From an uncultured Paraprevotella sp. (GTDB taxonomy: Bacteria; Bacteroidota; Bacteroidia; Bacteroidales; Bacteroidaceae), in NCBI GenBank assembly GCA_944320775.1, contig CALUIV010000020.1, positions 1 through 52,331 on the forward strand: 52,331 nt of DNA, given 5' to 3'. The position numbers and the translations under genes were made by a program. This document shows, one piece after another, positions 1-8,900 of this stretch (its first letter is position 1; every line of letters begins with the position of its first letter). Under the pieces are notes generated by a model. It had not been told where the DNA came from, searched no databases, and saw only the letters and a program-made list of their open reading frames with translations.

Positions 1-84
1 GAATATAAGCCACGCACCGTGCAGCTCGTCAATCAGCACTGGGGTTATGCCCTGAAAGACTGGAACTACGAAGTGCACGAATAA
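1..84 (+). CDS. C-terminal end of an unidentified protein (5' truncated)
   Basis: The first 27 codons of the window are open in frame 1 and end with TAA at 82-84. The peptide is rich in Trp, Tyr and His and ends in NYEVHE. A strong intrinsic terminator starts 7 bases later, which supports this being the genuine end of a gene that begins outside the window. I do not recognise the family from so short a tail, so no function is given. Confidence 0.6.
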   Translation, partial: EYKPRTVQLVNQHWGYALKDWNYEVHE

Positions 85-90
85 AAAATC

Positions 91-139
91 AGGCTTTTGC
101 CTTTTCCGGATGAGATTCCGAAGGGCAAAAGCCTTTTTT
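91..139. terminator. Rho-independent terminator, probably bidirectional
   Basis: A perfect 10-bp stem (GGCTTTTGCC at 92-101 with GGCAAAAGCC at 124-133), extended by further pairing around TTCCGGA/TCCGAA, is followed by six T on the plus strand. On the minus strand the stem is followed by GA and a T run, so it can also end the BspA-like gene that converges on it. Confidence 0.85.
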
Positions 140-184
140 GTATCATCATATATTCAATCTTCCTGAATGTATCGGAAGAAAAAT

Positions 185-3100
185 TTATCTGATTACTATT
201 TTCGACGTAGACCCGTCACGACGTCTGATGATATAAATACCCGGAGTGGTGGGTTTGCTGCTCCGAACACCGTCAATAGATATGTATTCCTGGATAGGGT
301 TCATGTTTTCTGCCGGGGCAGAGTGGATACCCGTAATCGTTTCCGGTGAGATACAAATGGAATAGATTTTCACGAAATCTTCTGCGGCGCGGGTTTTGTT
401 CAGGAAACTCGGTTGATTTGCGGGTTCTGAGGCATAGATATAAACGTAAGTATCTTCGGTTATATTGTAGTCGAAAGTGACAGTCCCTTGGGCTGTTTGG
501 GTATAGGACTGCGATTCGCCTTCGGCTGTCATCACACACAATTGCCGGTCGCCACAGGTTCGGCAATTCACCTGCAGATTTCCCGTTCCTGCGGGCAGCA
601 GGACGATCATTCCGTCAAACCGGTTGGCCACGTCGGACAACCCCGGTACCATACCGGCTATGGAGTTTGCCTCTTCGGTACTCAGGGTGGAATGAAGCAC
701 AATACTGCCGTCGGACGCATCAAAATAGTCGTTGTCACCGATGGTCACGTAGACGTCTCCCAAGACAGCATCCTTCAGGTCTGTCTGCTCTTGAATGGCA
801 TCGGCAAATGTTGTTTCGCTCTTCATTCTGGGTGCTGAAATTTCCTGTATCGGTACGATAACCGAAGCATATTTGTTCCAGTATGGATTGTTGCGGTATT
901 CTTCCACGCTCTTTTCCGGCACTTTCATATAAGCTACATCGCTGACCGTATAATAGAAGTTCCAAAGCCGGTCTCCTTCTGTCGGGACTGGTGGAACCGG
1001 CGATGCAGAGGTTATCCTGACTTTTTCTTTCGGAGAGAAATTGAAAGGTACGTCCCCAATGTATTCCAATGTCGACGGGAGATAGATGGAACGAACGGCG
1101 TCGCATTTCTGGAAGGCCTGTTCGCCCAATACTTTTGTTCCCTCGGGCAGAGATATCTCTTGCAGACTTTCGCACCAGCGGAATGCCTGAACTCCTACTT
1201 CTTCAAGATACAAAGGCCAGTGGAATTCGGTCAATGAGCTGCAGTAGCCGAAAGCTTCGGCGCCAATCTTTCGGACCTGATCGGGGAGATAGATGCTTCT
1301 CAGGTTTTGGCATCCGCTGAATGCCTGATCGTCTATACATTCTACGCTGGACGGCAACACCAGTTCCGTCAGGGTTGTGTTGTAGTTGAATACTCCTGCC
1401 GGAATCCGTGTCACCTGATCGCCTACGATGAAACTGCATTCGAACTCCACCGGACGACCGGCGTGCTGACCAAAGATTCCTCCGGCAATGGTGGCGTCAA
1501 TGGCCTCATACTTCACTTGCCAGATGGCGTCGCACTCCCAGAACATATTCTGGCCTATGTATGCTACCTGTTCGGGAATGGTGACCCGAGCCAGGTTTTC
1601 GCACCCATAAAAGAGTTCATTGGGCCAGCGCGTCACCCCGGGCATGTCCGGTATACTCGTAATGCCACTCATGGCAAAGGTGCGTTCGCCCACATGTTTT
1701 ACCGATGCCGGAATGATAATCTCTGTCGCCGGGTTTCCTTGGAATAATTGCTTTGGTAAGGTCACAGTACCTTCTTTGATCTCGTAGCGGTCCAGGTTTT
1801 CTGCCACCTGATAGGCCACGGCACCTACATACCGGATGCCGCCTTCGGGTTCTACACTATTGATAAAGTTTGTGGGAAGTGCGTTCGGACCGATATCCAC
1901 AAGGGTCATGGGAATCAGGAAGGTGTCGGGTTCGGTATAGAGGAACGCATCTTCTCCGATACATTTCAGTCCGTTGCCCAAGGAAACATATTTCAGCTTG
2001 TCGCATTGCATGAAAGTTGCTTTCCGTATGGTGTCAGGCGTGGCTGTCATTTCTACCTTTTTAAGGTTGCTGCCCTGAAAAGCCCCTTCTCCTATGGACT
2101 GTAATGTTTCGTAAAACTTGAAACGGCTCATTTTAGAACCGGCGAAGGCATAGTTGCCGATTACTTTCAAGGCCGGCAGATCTACATTGCCCATAAAACC
2201 ATTGCTGAAGGCATAGTTTCCTATCTTCTCGATGCTTTTGGGAAGATTTACGGTGTAGGGCTCTTTTCCGAAGAATAGGGCACGGTCACCGATTTCGGTA
2301 AGCCCCTCGGGCAGGGTCACTGCCAGCATGTTTGGGGCACACAGGATGCATTCGCCCAGTGAGGTGAGCGTCTTGGGCAAAATAACCCGGGTCAGCGTGG
2401 GGTGTTTGTAAAAGGCATATTGCAGATTGTTGCAGTGCACATCGGTGGTCATGGTTGTGGGACTCGGCGATCTTGTTTCGCTCCAGTTCGTTTCGCTCAG
2501 GTAGTAATTATAGGTGTGCGTGGTGCCCATTCCTCCTTCGGGTGCGCTAACATACGTATAGTATAATCCGTCGTCGTATTCAAAAGAGACGTCCTCCATA
2601 TCCAGATAGCGAAGCCGGGACATGAGACCTTGTGTCGAGGTCAGATATTTCAAATCTTGTCCGTTAAGCGTTCCGCTCACGGACAGTCCTTCCACAAAGT
2701 CTACATCAAGCTGCATCAGCAGTTCGGTCAGCTGACCGGGAGTCGTGACGTTGATCTCGTGTATGGTTTCCGGAACTTCCGGAACTCCGGGCTTTAAAAA
2801 CGTATAAATATGCAGTGGCGACTCGTTGGGTCCGTAGCGGTTAAGATACAAATAACCGTTGGGGAATACGGAAGCTACCTGCAGGGTACAGCTCTGCTCG
2901 ATGTGAATGGGGGTACCGTCGTAGGGGGTTGAGGCCTGGGTGGGTACGGAACCGTCGAGTGTATATACGGTCCGACAGTTCATATTTAAACTGGCTTCGG
3001 TGGGTGTCAGTATAACATCTATAGCCTCATCATATTCACCGGATTCGTGTGAACAATCTACCAGACTGCCGTGCATGAAACCTGAGTCCGGCAAATAATT

Positions 3101-3586
3101 TCCATACCATACCAAAACAGAGTTGATCGTAATGTTGCTTGTGGCCGTAAGGGTAAGCCGGCTCTCGCTGTTTACGTCGTACATGTAATAATACGTGCCT
3201 GCCGACGTGAGTCCGATTTCATAGTCCGTTCGGTTTAGTTTGCCCTGGTTGATGGAAAGCTCCTGGGTTACATATTCTTCCTCGTGTGGGTTGTTTGGGT
3301 CGATCCAGGGATGGATTTCAAAATAAAACTGGGCTCCATAAATCAGGTCGGGAATGACTGGCAGGGTAATGGAACCTCCTTTTTTCACAATAATAGAGGA
3401 TTTTCCGGCATAGACCTGGTCAAAAGTCCAGCCTTCCGGATGATCCAGTTGAGTAGGGTCGAGGGGTATTGTACCGTCATCGGAACCACTGACTTGGGAA
3501 AAACGTTCCTGAAATAAATAATTCTGTGCCGTGACTTGTATGATGCCAAGCACGAATGCGAAAATAAGGTAGCAGATTTTCTTCAT
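185..3586 (-). CDS. BspA-like leucine-rich repeat surface protein
   Basis: This 1133-residue secreted protein starts with a clear signal peptide (MKKICYLIFAFVLGIIQVTAQ, residues 1-21). Residues about 175-265 resemble the chitobiase/beta-hexosaminidase C-terminal fold (pattern YTLDGSVPT...ASTPYDG). Residues about 390-905 are a long array of LRR_5/BspA-type repeats of about 23 residues (pattern L-x-x-I-x-L-P-x-x-L-x-x-I-G-x-x-A-F). The C-terminus ends in a GIYIIR...KIVIR tail of the type-IX-sorting kind also seen on two enzymes in this window. BspA-like proteins of oral and gut Bacteroidales are surface adhesins that bind host matrix or other bacteria; that role is inferred here. It is a single gene with a TATATTTG -7 box upstream on its strand. 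Base composition is more GC-rich than the next genes. Confidence 0.88.
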   Translation of the reverse strand: MKKICYLIFAFVLGIIQVTAQNYLFQERFSQVSGSDDGTIPLDPTQLDHPEGWTFDQVYAGKSSIIVKKGGSITLPVIPDLIYGAQFYFEIHPWIDPNNPHEEEYVTQELSINQGKLNRTDYEIGLTSAGTYYYMYDVNSESRLTLTATSNITINSVLVWYGNYLPDSGFMHGSLVDCSHESGEYDEAIDVILTPTEASLNMNCRTVYTLDGSVPTQASTPYDGTPIHIEQSCTLQVASVFPNGYLYLNRYGPNESPLHIYTFLKPGVPEVPETIHEINVTTPGQLTELLMQLDVDFVEGLSVSGTLNGQDLKYLTSTQGLMSRLRYLDMEDVSFEYDDGLYYTYVSAPEGGMGTTHTYNYYLSETNWSETRSPSPTTMTTDVHCNNLQYAFYKHPTLTRVILPKTLTSLGECILCAPNMLAVTLPEGLTEIGDRALFFGKEPYTVNLPKSIEKIGNYAFSNGFMGNVDLPALKVIGNYAFAGSKMSRFKFYETLQSIGEGAFQGSNLKKVEMTATPDTIRKATFMQCDKLKYVSLGNGLKCIGEDAFLYTEPDTFLIPMTLVDIGPNALPTNFINSVEPEGGIRYVGAVAYQVAENLDRYEIKEGTVTLPKQLFQGNPATEIIIPASVKHVGERTFAMSGITSIPDMPGVTRWPNELFYGCENLARVTIPEQVAYIGQNMFWECDAIWQVKYEAIDATIAGGIFGQHAGRPVEFECSFIVGDQVTRIPAGVFNYNTTLTELVLPSSVECIDDQAFSGCQNLRSIYLPDQVRKIGAEAFGYCSSLTEFHWPLYLEEVGVQAFRWCESLQEISLPEGTKVLGEQAFQKCDAVRSIYLPSTLEYIGDVPFNFSPKEKVRITSASPVPPVPTEGDRLWNFYYTVSDVAYMKVPEKSVEEYRNNPYWNKYASVIVPIQEISAPRMKSETTFADAIQEQTDLKDAVLGDVYVTIGDNDYFDASDGSIVLHSTLSTEEANSIAGMVPGLSDVANRFDGMIVLLPAGTGNLQVNCRTCGDRQLCVMTAEGESQSYTQTAQGTVTFDYNITEDTYVYIYASEPANQPSFLNKTRAAEDFVKIYSICISPETITGIHSAPAENMNPIQEYISIDGVRSSKPTTPGIYIIRRRDGSTSKIVIR

Positions 3587-3674
3587 AATGGTATTGGATT
3601 AGGTTATGAATGAATAAGTTTAGTATCAGAGACCGTATAATCATAATGAATATGTAAGGAAAACGTCTCCTGAG

Positions 3675-3682
3675 CAAATATA
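3675..3682 (-). promoter_or_regulatory. Bacteroides -7 box for the BspA-like gene
   Basis: CAAATATA on the plus strand reads TATATTTG on the minus strand, a perfect match to the Bacteroides -7 consensus TAnnTTTG, about 90 bases before the start codon. No good -33 TTTG lies at the expected distance, so confidence is moderate. Confidence 0.4.
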
Positions 3683-3863
3683 CCATTAATTTAGATTATT
3701 CGTTATATTTAGGGCGAAATGTTTTATAAAATTTTTATCAAATAGGAACAGGTATTTTTATTACAAGGAAAAGATAAAGCTTTTTCGGCGTATGGGGTAC
3801 AGTCTTCGTATGAATACTTGTTAATGAATAAAATTGAATCGCAAACTATTTATTGAATGATGG

Positions 3864-3895
3864 TGTGGTAATTTCCTAAATATTATTTATATTTG
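3864..3895 (+). promoter_or_regulatory. Promoter of the TraB/GumN-like gene
   Basis: TATATTTG at 3888-3895 matches the Bacteroides -7 consensus TAnnTTTG. TGTG at 3864-3867, one mismatch from the -33 TTTG, lies 20 bases upstream of it. The predicted transcript start near 3902 leaves a leader of about 30 bases before the ATG at 3934. Confidence 0.55.
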
Positions 3896-3933
3896 TCTTT
3901 CATCGTAATCAATAAAATATAAATCAAACCGTA

Positions 3934-4818
3934 ATGAAAAAGATATTCATATTTATAATACTCATATGTATTGCTTTTGGTGTTCAGGCGCAATTGTTAT
4001 GGAAGGTGTCTGGCAACGGACTCGACCGGCCATCTTACGTGATTGGTACACACCACATGGCACCGCTCAGCATTAAAGACAGCATCAATAATCTGCAAGA
4101 GGTTATTGACCAAACTGAACAGGTGTATGGAGAAGTCTTAATGGACGAGGCTGCCATTCCGGAAACAATTCAGAAGATGCAACAATCCATGATGCTTCCG
4201 GCTGATACGACACTAAAGAGTCTTTTTACGCAGGCACAGTATGATACGATAGCAATTGCGGTGAAAAACTATTTAGGGGTAGACCTTGCTCTGTTTAATC
4301 AGCTTAAACCGGCTGCGCTGACAACAGAGTTGACTGTAGCATTGGGGTTGAAAGTGCTAGAAGGATTCAACCCGCAGGAACAGCTCGATACCTGGTTTCA
4401 GGTACAGGCTCGGCAAGCGGGTAAAAAGGTTGGTGCTCTGGAAACCATTGACACGCAAATCCAAATGCTCTACAATTCACAATCCGTGGCGCGCCAGGCA
4501 CTGCTGCTGTACTGCACGGCTACACATATCGAACAAGGCATCGATCAGATTTTACGCATGACCCAGGCTTACATGAAGCAGGACTTGGATGAACTGCTTG
4601 CCGTTATTGAAGAAAGGATGAATAATGCCTGTGACAGTAGTCCGGAAGAATTGGAAACAATGATATACGGCCGTAACAAAAATTGGGCACGACAATTGCC
4701 GGATATCATGAAAAATGCTCCAACGCTGTTCGTTGTAGGTGCCGGGCATTTACCTGGTCAACGCGGTTTACTGAAACTGCTTCAGGAGCAGGGATATAGA
4801 GTGGAGGCTATGAAGTAA
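3934..4818 (+). CDS. TraB/GumN family protein
   Basis: This 294-residue exported protein has a signal peptide (MKKIFIFIILICIAFGVQAQ). It carries the two hallmarks of the TraB/GumN (Tiki-related) superfamily: GTHH at residues 38-41 near the start of the domain and GAGH at 269-272 near the C-terminus, both with histidines thought to bind metal. The domain fills the whole mature protein, and the length is normal for the family. Some members of the superfamily are metal-dependent proteases, but bacterial members are mostly uncharacterised, so the activity is inferred. It is followed after 4 bases by a metallophosphoesterase, so the two are probably cotranscribed. Confidence 0.85.
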   Translation: MKKIFIFIILICIAFGVQAQLLWKVSGNGLDRPSYVIGTHHMAPLSIKDSINNLQEVIDQTEQVYGEVLMDEAAIPETIQKMQQSMMLPADTTLKSLFTQAQYDTIAIAVKNYLGVDLALFNQLKPAALTTELTVALGLKVLEGFNPQEQLDTWFQVQARQAGKKVGALETIDTQIQMLYNSQSVARQALLLYCTATHIEQGIDQILRMTQAYMKQDLDELLAVIEERMNNACDSSPEELETMIYGRNKNWARQLPDIMKNAPTLFVVGAGHLPGQRGLLKLLQEQGYRVEAMK

Positions 4819-4822
4819 ATTT

Positions 4823-5389
4823 ATGAAAATCATACAAATATCCGATACCCACAACAAGCATCATCTGCTGGCTGATCTTCCTGCGGGTGATGTAATTGTG
4901 CATTGTGGTGACATTACCGAAAACGGTACGGAAAAGGAGGTGCTTGATTTCCTTAATTGGTTTATTTCATTGCCTTATAAGCATAAGATATTCGTTACAG
5001 GCAATCATGATTTGTGTCTTTGGGATGCTACAGATATTGAGGACTTGCCAGAGAATGTTCATTTTCTTCAGGATCGTGCGTGTGAAATAGACGGGGTAAA
5101 ATTCTTTGGACTGGCATACAACCATCCTGAAGAACTCATTCCTTCTGATATGGATGTATTGGTTAGTCACGAACCTCCATTGATGATTTTAGATGGAGAA
5201 AATAACACCCATTGGGGAAATGCTCCATTGAGAAACAGAGTATTTGAAGTCAAGCCCCGCTATCACCTTTTCGGTCATGCTCATGGATTCTACGGAACGA
5301 AAAAATTACATGGCATTATTTTCTCAAATGCTGCGCTATTGGATAACTTTTATCAGTTGAAATATGGGCCAAAGACGTTTGTTTTGTGA
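4823..5389 (+). CDS. Calcineurin-like metallophosphoesterase
   Basis: This 188-residue cytoplasmic protein has every metal-binding block of the calcineurin-like phosphoesterase fold: DTH at residues 8-10, GD at 29-30, GNHD at 60-63, SHEPP in the middle and GHAHG near the C-terminus. The compact form with the SHEPP block resembles the MPPED1/239FB-type subgroup. The substrate cannot be told from sequence; phosphodiesters or phosphomonoesters are typical. The start codon lies 4 bases after the stop of the TraB/GumN-like gene, indicating one transcript. Confidence 0.85.
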   Translation: MKIIQISDTHNKHHLLADLPAGDVIVHCGDITENGTEKEVLDFLNWFISLPYKHKIFVTGNHDLCLWDATDIEDLPENVHFLQDRACEIDGVKFFGLAYNHPEELIPSDMDVLVSHEPPLMILDGENNTHWGNAPLRNRVFEVKPRYHLFGHAHGFYGTKKLHGIIFSNAALLDNFYQLKYGPKTFVL

Positions 5390-5966
5390 ATCTTTTATGG
5401 CTTGTTGAGGTTCTTGTCAGATATAAATCTACTCCAGCTGACACAGTTTAAACCACCTCCATCTTTTATCAGGTTGGGAATGTATTTTAATCCTATTGCT
5501 GTGACTTTTTTGTTATTGCAATAGCAGTTTTATTGTATGTTTTGGCATATTATTTCCTATCATTCTTTTCTGGTGTTTGCATTGTATAAGGTATGACTAA
5601 CAAAAGATTAAAATTATGATGATGGGAGTTGGATATTTTCCGCCAAACTTGTTTCTTTTATAATAAAAAGTAAAACAGTTTTTATAAAATATAAAATACA
5701 TTAATAATGTTCCGTGCGTATTGTGATTTATGAAAAATGTTTTTTATATTCATGGTATTAAATTAAATATTTAATTTAATGTGGATAGTAAACAAAAGTT
5801 TTATATTTAAATAGGCTTTTGTTGGAGGGTTGAGATAAGAAGTCAGTTTTATATTAAGGGACATTGTTGCTGATTAATTTTAAAATTATAAATATAATTA
5901 GAGGCTTAAACTTTTATTATGAACCAACATGCTGTACGAAAAGCGTACAGAGCAAAAAAAATTAGT
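5390..5966. promoter_or_regulatory. Long AT-rich leader/regulatory region before the sialidase gene
   Basis: About 580 bases without a convincing gene. It holds a perfect 24-base palindrome at 5757-5780 (core TTAAATATTTAA) and, just after it, an 8-bp inverted repeat AACAAAAG (5791-5798) with CTTTTGTT (5816-5823). No exact TAnnTTTG box with a -33 partner was found; TAGGCTTTTG near 5812 is a one-base-longer variant. The symmetric elements look like binding sites for a dimeric regulator, possibly the ROK protein encoded at 14490, but that link is inference. Confidence 0.45.
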
Positions 5967-8900
5967 ATGAAAAACAAATGGACAACCGTAATGGCCTGTT
6001 TCCTATGGGGAGGGTTAACTATTCAGGCAGACCAGGCCTTCAGAAATCATCGGTATGATGGTTTCAAAGTCTTGCCTACAAATGGTGAGCAGATCGTGTT
6101 TATCGGGAACAGCATCACGAATATGCATGAGTGGTGTGAAGCTTTTGGTAATCATAATGTGATTAATCGTGGAACCTCAGGAGCAGTTAGTGATGAAGTA
6201 GTGAACAATCTGGAGTCAATGATTGCCGGAAACCCTAAAAAAGCATTCATTATGATTGGTACCAATGATTTGGGAACTTCCGGTATCAATAATGCAGCTC
6301 ATGTGGCAGGTAATGCCCGCCTGATTATTGATTATATTCAAAAGACATCTCCAGAAACAGAAATTTATGTGCAGAGCATTTTACCAAGCAGGTTGAGAAA
6401 CCTGCAACTTCAGCAGGAAACCAATGATTCGTTGAAGAATATCTGCCGTGATTTTGAGGTGACTTACATTGATTTATGGGATAAACTGTTGAGTGTAAGT
6501 CAAAATAATACGCATACATTGGATGGTTTGCATCTGAGTGCTACGGGCTACAGAATATGGTGTAATACAATTGCCGGTTATGTAGGTTCTTCGTGTATGT
6601 ATCCTGAAGATGCACAGAACCAGACCGGAGGATTGGACGGTTCATATGGCATGCGTCTTAGTGCCTTTGGTATGCAGAAGGTAAATGCCGAAGATATTCT
6701 GTTGATTGGAGATGAAGTGATTCATGGAGGAGAATGGCATGAACTGTTCAGAAGTGCTAAGGTAAAGAACAGAGGTACCGGTTGGGGATGGCCCGGACCG
6801 GGAATCGCAGATGTAACGCGGGAAATTCCTGTAATTCTGAAAGGACGCAGTGATAATGAAGAACCTCAGAAAATATTTCTTTCTGTAGGTGCTGCTGATA
6901 TTAATGGGACTGCCGCCCTGTCAACACTCAAGGATTCATACGATAAGATGGTACAAGCGGTGCGTGAACTGGCACCCAATACGGAAATCTATATTCAGTC
7001 GGTTTTACCGTTTGCTGCATCGGCTACCAATACGAGTCGAACGGAACCTTTTAATGAGATGTTGAAGGAAATAGCCGGAAAATATGAAAAGGTAACTTAT
7101 GTAGATACGTATACGGAAATGGCTGATAACCATGCGGCACGGAGTACCTATTTTACCGGTAATTATCTGTACGGAAAGGGTTATGTCAAATTGGCCCAAA
7201 TACTGGCTCAGTATATGGGGGATGATGTAAATCCCGTTTCTGAACAGGAAGCGGAAAAAATATATGCCTTGATTTCTGCCCGTCAGAATCTGGCAGATGT
7301 AGTTATTGAATCCAAGAAACTCCGTTTTGGAAAAGAGGTGGGAGAGATTGATCCAGAGAAAGGGCTGAAACTGAAAGAGGCGGTGTCCTTGGCCGAGAAG
7401 ATGTTGAGTCAGGATCAGAATGTCGTTGAAGAGTTGAATGAAACGGCAACTCAACTGTTACAGTTGAAAGAAGAAGCGATGCAGGGCATTAATCAACCAA
7501 AAGTCAGCGCTGCCGGAGAGGAATACTGGTATAAGATTTATACTCCTAACCGTGACTACCGTTATCTGACTTCCAACGGTGCAGGAAATGCTGTTGTCGG
7601 AGAACCGGACCGGAACTATGCGCGGGCTATGTGGAAGTTTGAGAAGAGAGAAAAGGACGGAGACTATAATATCGTGAACCGTGCGGATCATTCCTATCTT
7701 AACCCGAACGCTGCTTACAATGCAGCTGTGTCTACTCAAAAGGATGAGCCGGAGAAAGGTTGGTCTCTGAGTTATTCTAATGCTCCGGGTACCTATATCA
7801 TTACGAGCGGAACCGTGGAATTGAATCAGACCAGAGAGAACATGGATTATGCAATTTATAACTGGAGCAGCAACCAGGCCGGAACAGACCGTACAGACTC
7901 CGGATGCCAGTTTGCCTTGAGTGAAGCCGGTGAACCTACGGAAGAACCGGTGGTAGATGAAAAACCGATGTTGACCTATACAAATATAGAAATGGACGGT
8001 ACTGCACCGTTCCGAATTCCGGATGCCGATGCCGAACAAGTGATGAAGGCGAGAACATTGAGTGTTGTGATAGACTTTACATCCGAATCCTTACCGGTAG
8101 ATACGGCTTTTCTGGTAGCAAGCAGTAATGAGAATGAGGAAAACTATTTTGGAGTAGTGCTTCAGGAACGTACAAAGTACGGTGTGAAGTATATTGGTGA
8201 TAACGGCTTAAAAGGATGGTATACACAAAATGGTATAGACTTTTCCCAACGTAAGCAGATGGTGATTACGATGGACGGAGAAACCGAATCGTATGCTTAT
8301 TATACAGACGGCAAGCTGGACCGTACCGTTTCGGGAATGGGAGCTTATGGCTACCGTGTGTTTGGAAACGTGCCGGGAGTGACCGGACTTTTCCTTGGAG
8401 GCATTGTTACAGAAGACCACATCAAGTTCGCATTTAAAGGTACGATTCACTCCATTCGTTTTTATAACAGAAAACTTTCCGCATCAGAAATTGCTGCTTT
8501 GGAATACGAAAATCAGGAAAAACCGGAACAAGGAGATTCTATTACGGTAAGTATGGGATACGGAAAGTTTGTATCTGGTAATGGAAATTGGAACAAAACC
8601 TGGCAGAGTACGAGTGATTCACCACTGCTGACCTTTGATTCCGGTTATAACAACATGACTTCCAGTGGGGACAATATTGTGGGATATGTGGGATTGTATA
8701 GTCCTCAGAACTATACCTTGTCGGTTCCGGCCGGATATATCATTGAGGGATATACCTTTGATTTCTGTATTCATAACAATGGCACGCCGATTACTCTGAC
8801 CGTTGACGGAAAGACTTATACTTCAAAAACGGAAGATCAGTCTGTAGCTGTAAGTGGATTGGATAAATCTGTGGCTTCCTTTATCTTGAGTGGCGCGAAC

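Larger units (their letters stand above)
3587..3933. other. Divergent AT-rich intergenic region (347 bp)
   Basis: This stretch separates the divergent BspA-like and TraB/GumN-like genes. Apart from one promoter-like box for each gene (3675-3682 on minus, 3864-3895 on plus), I see no coding frame, repeat or structured RNA in it. Confidence 0.5.

Noticed and set aside
1307-1747. A 146-codon plus-strand open frame inside the BspA-like gene
   Set aside because: The minus-strand leucine-rich repeats run without a break through this stretch, so the plus frame is a shadow.
7005-8039. Two long minus-strand open frames within the sialidase gene
   Set aside because: Both are mirror frames of a gene with continuous domain homology on the plus strand.
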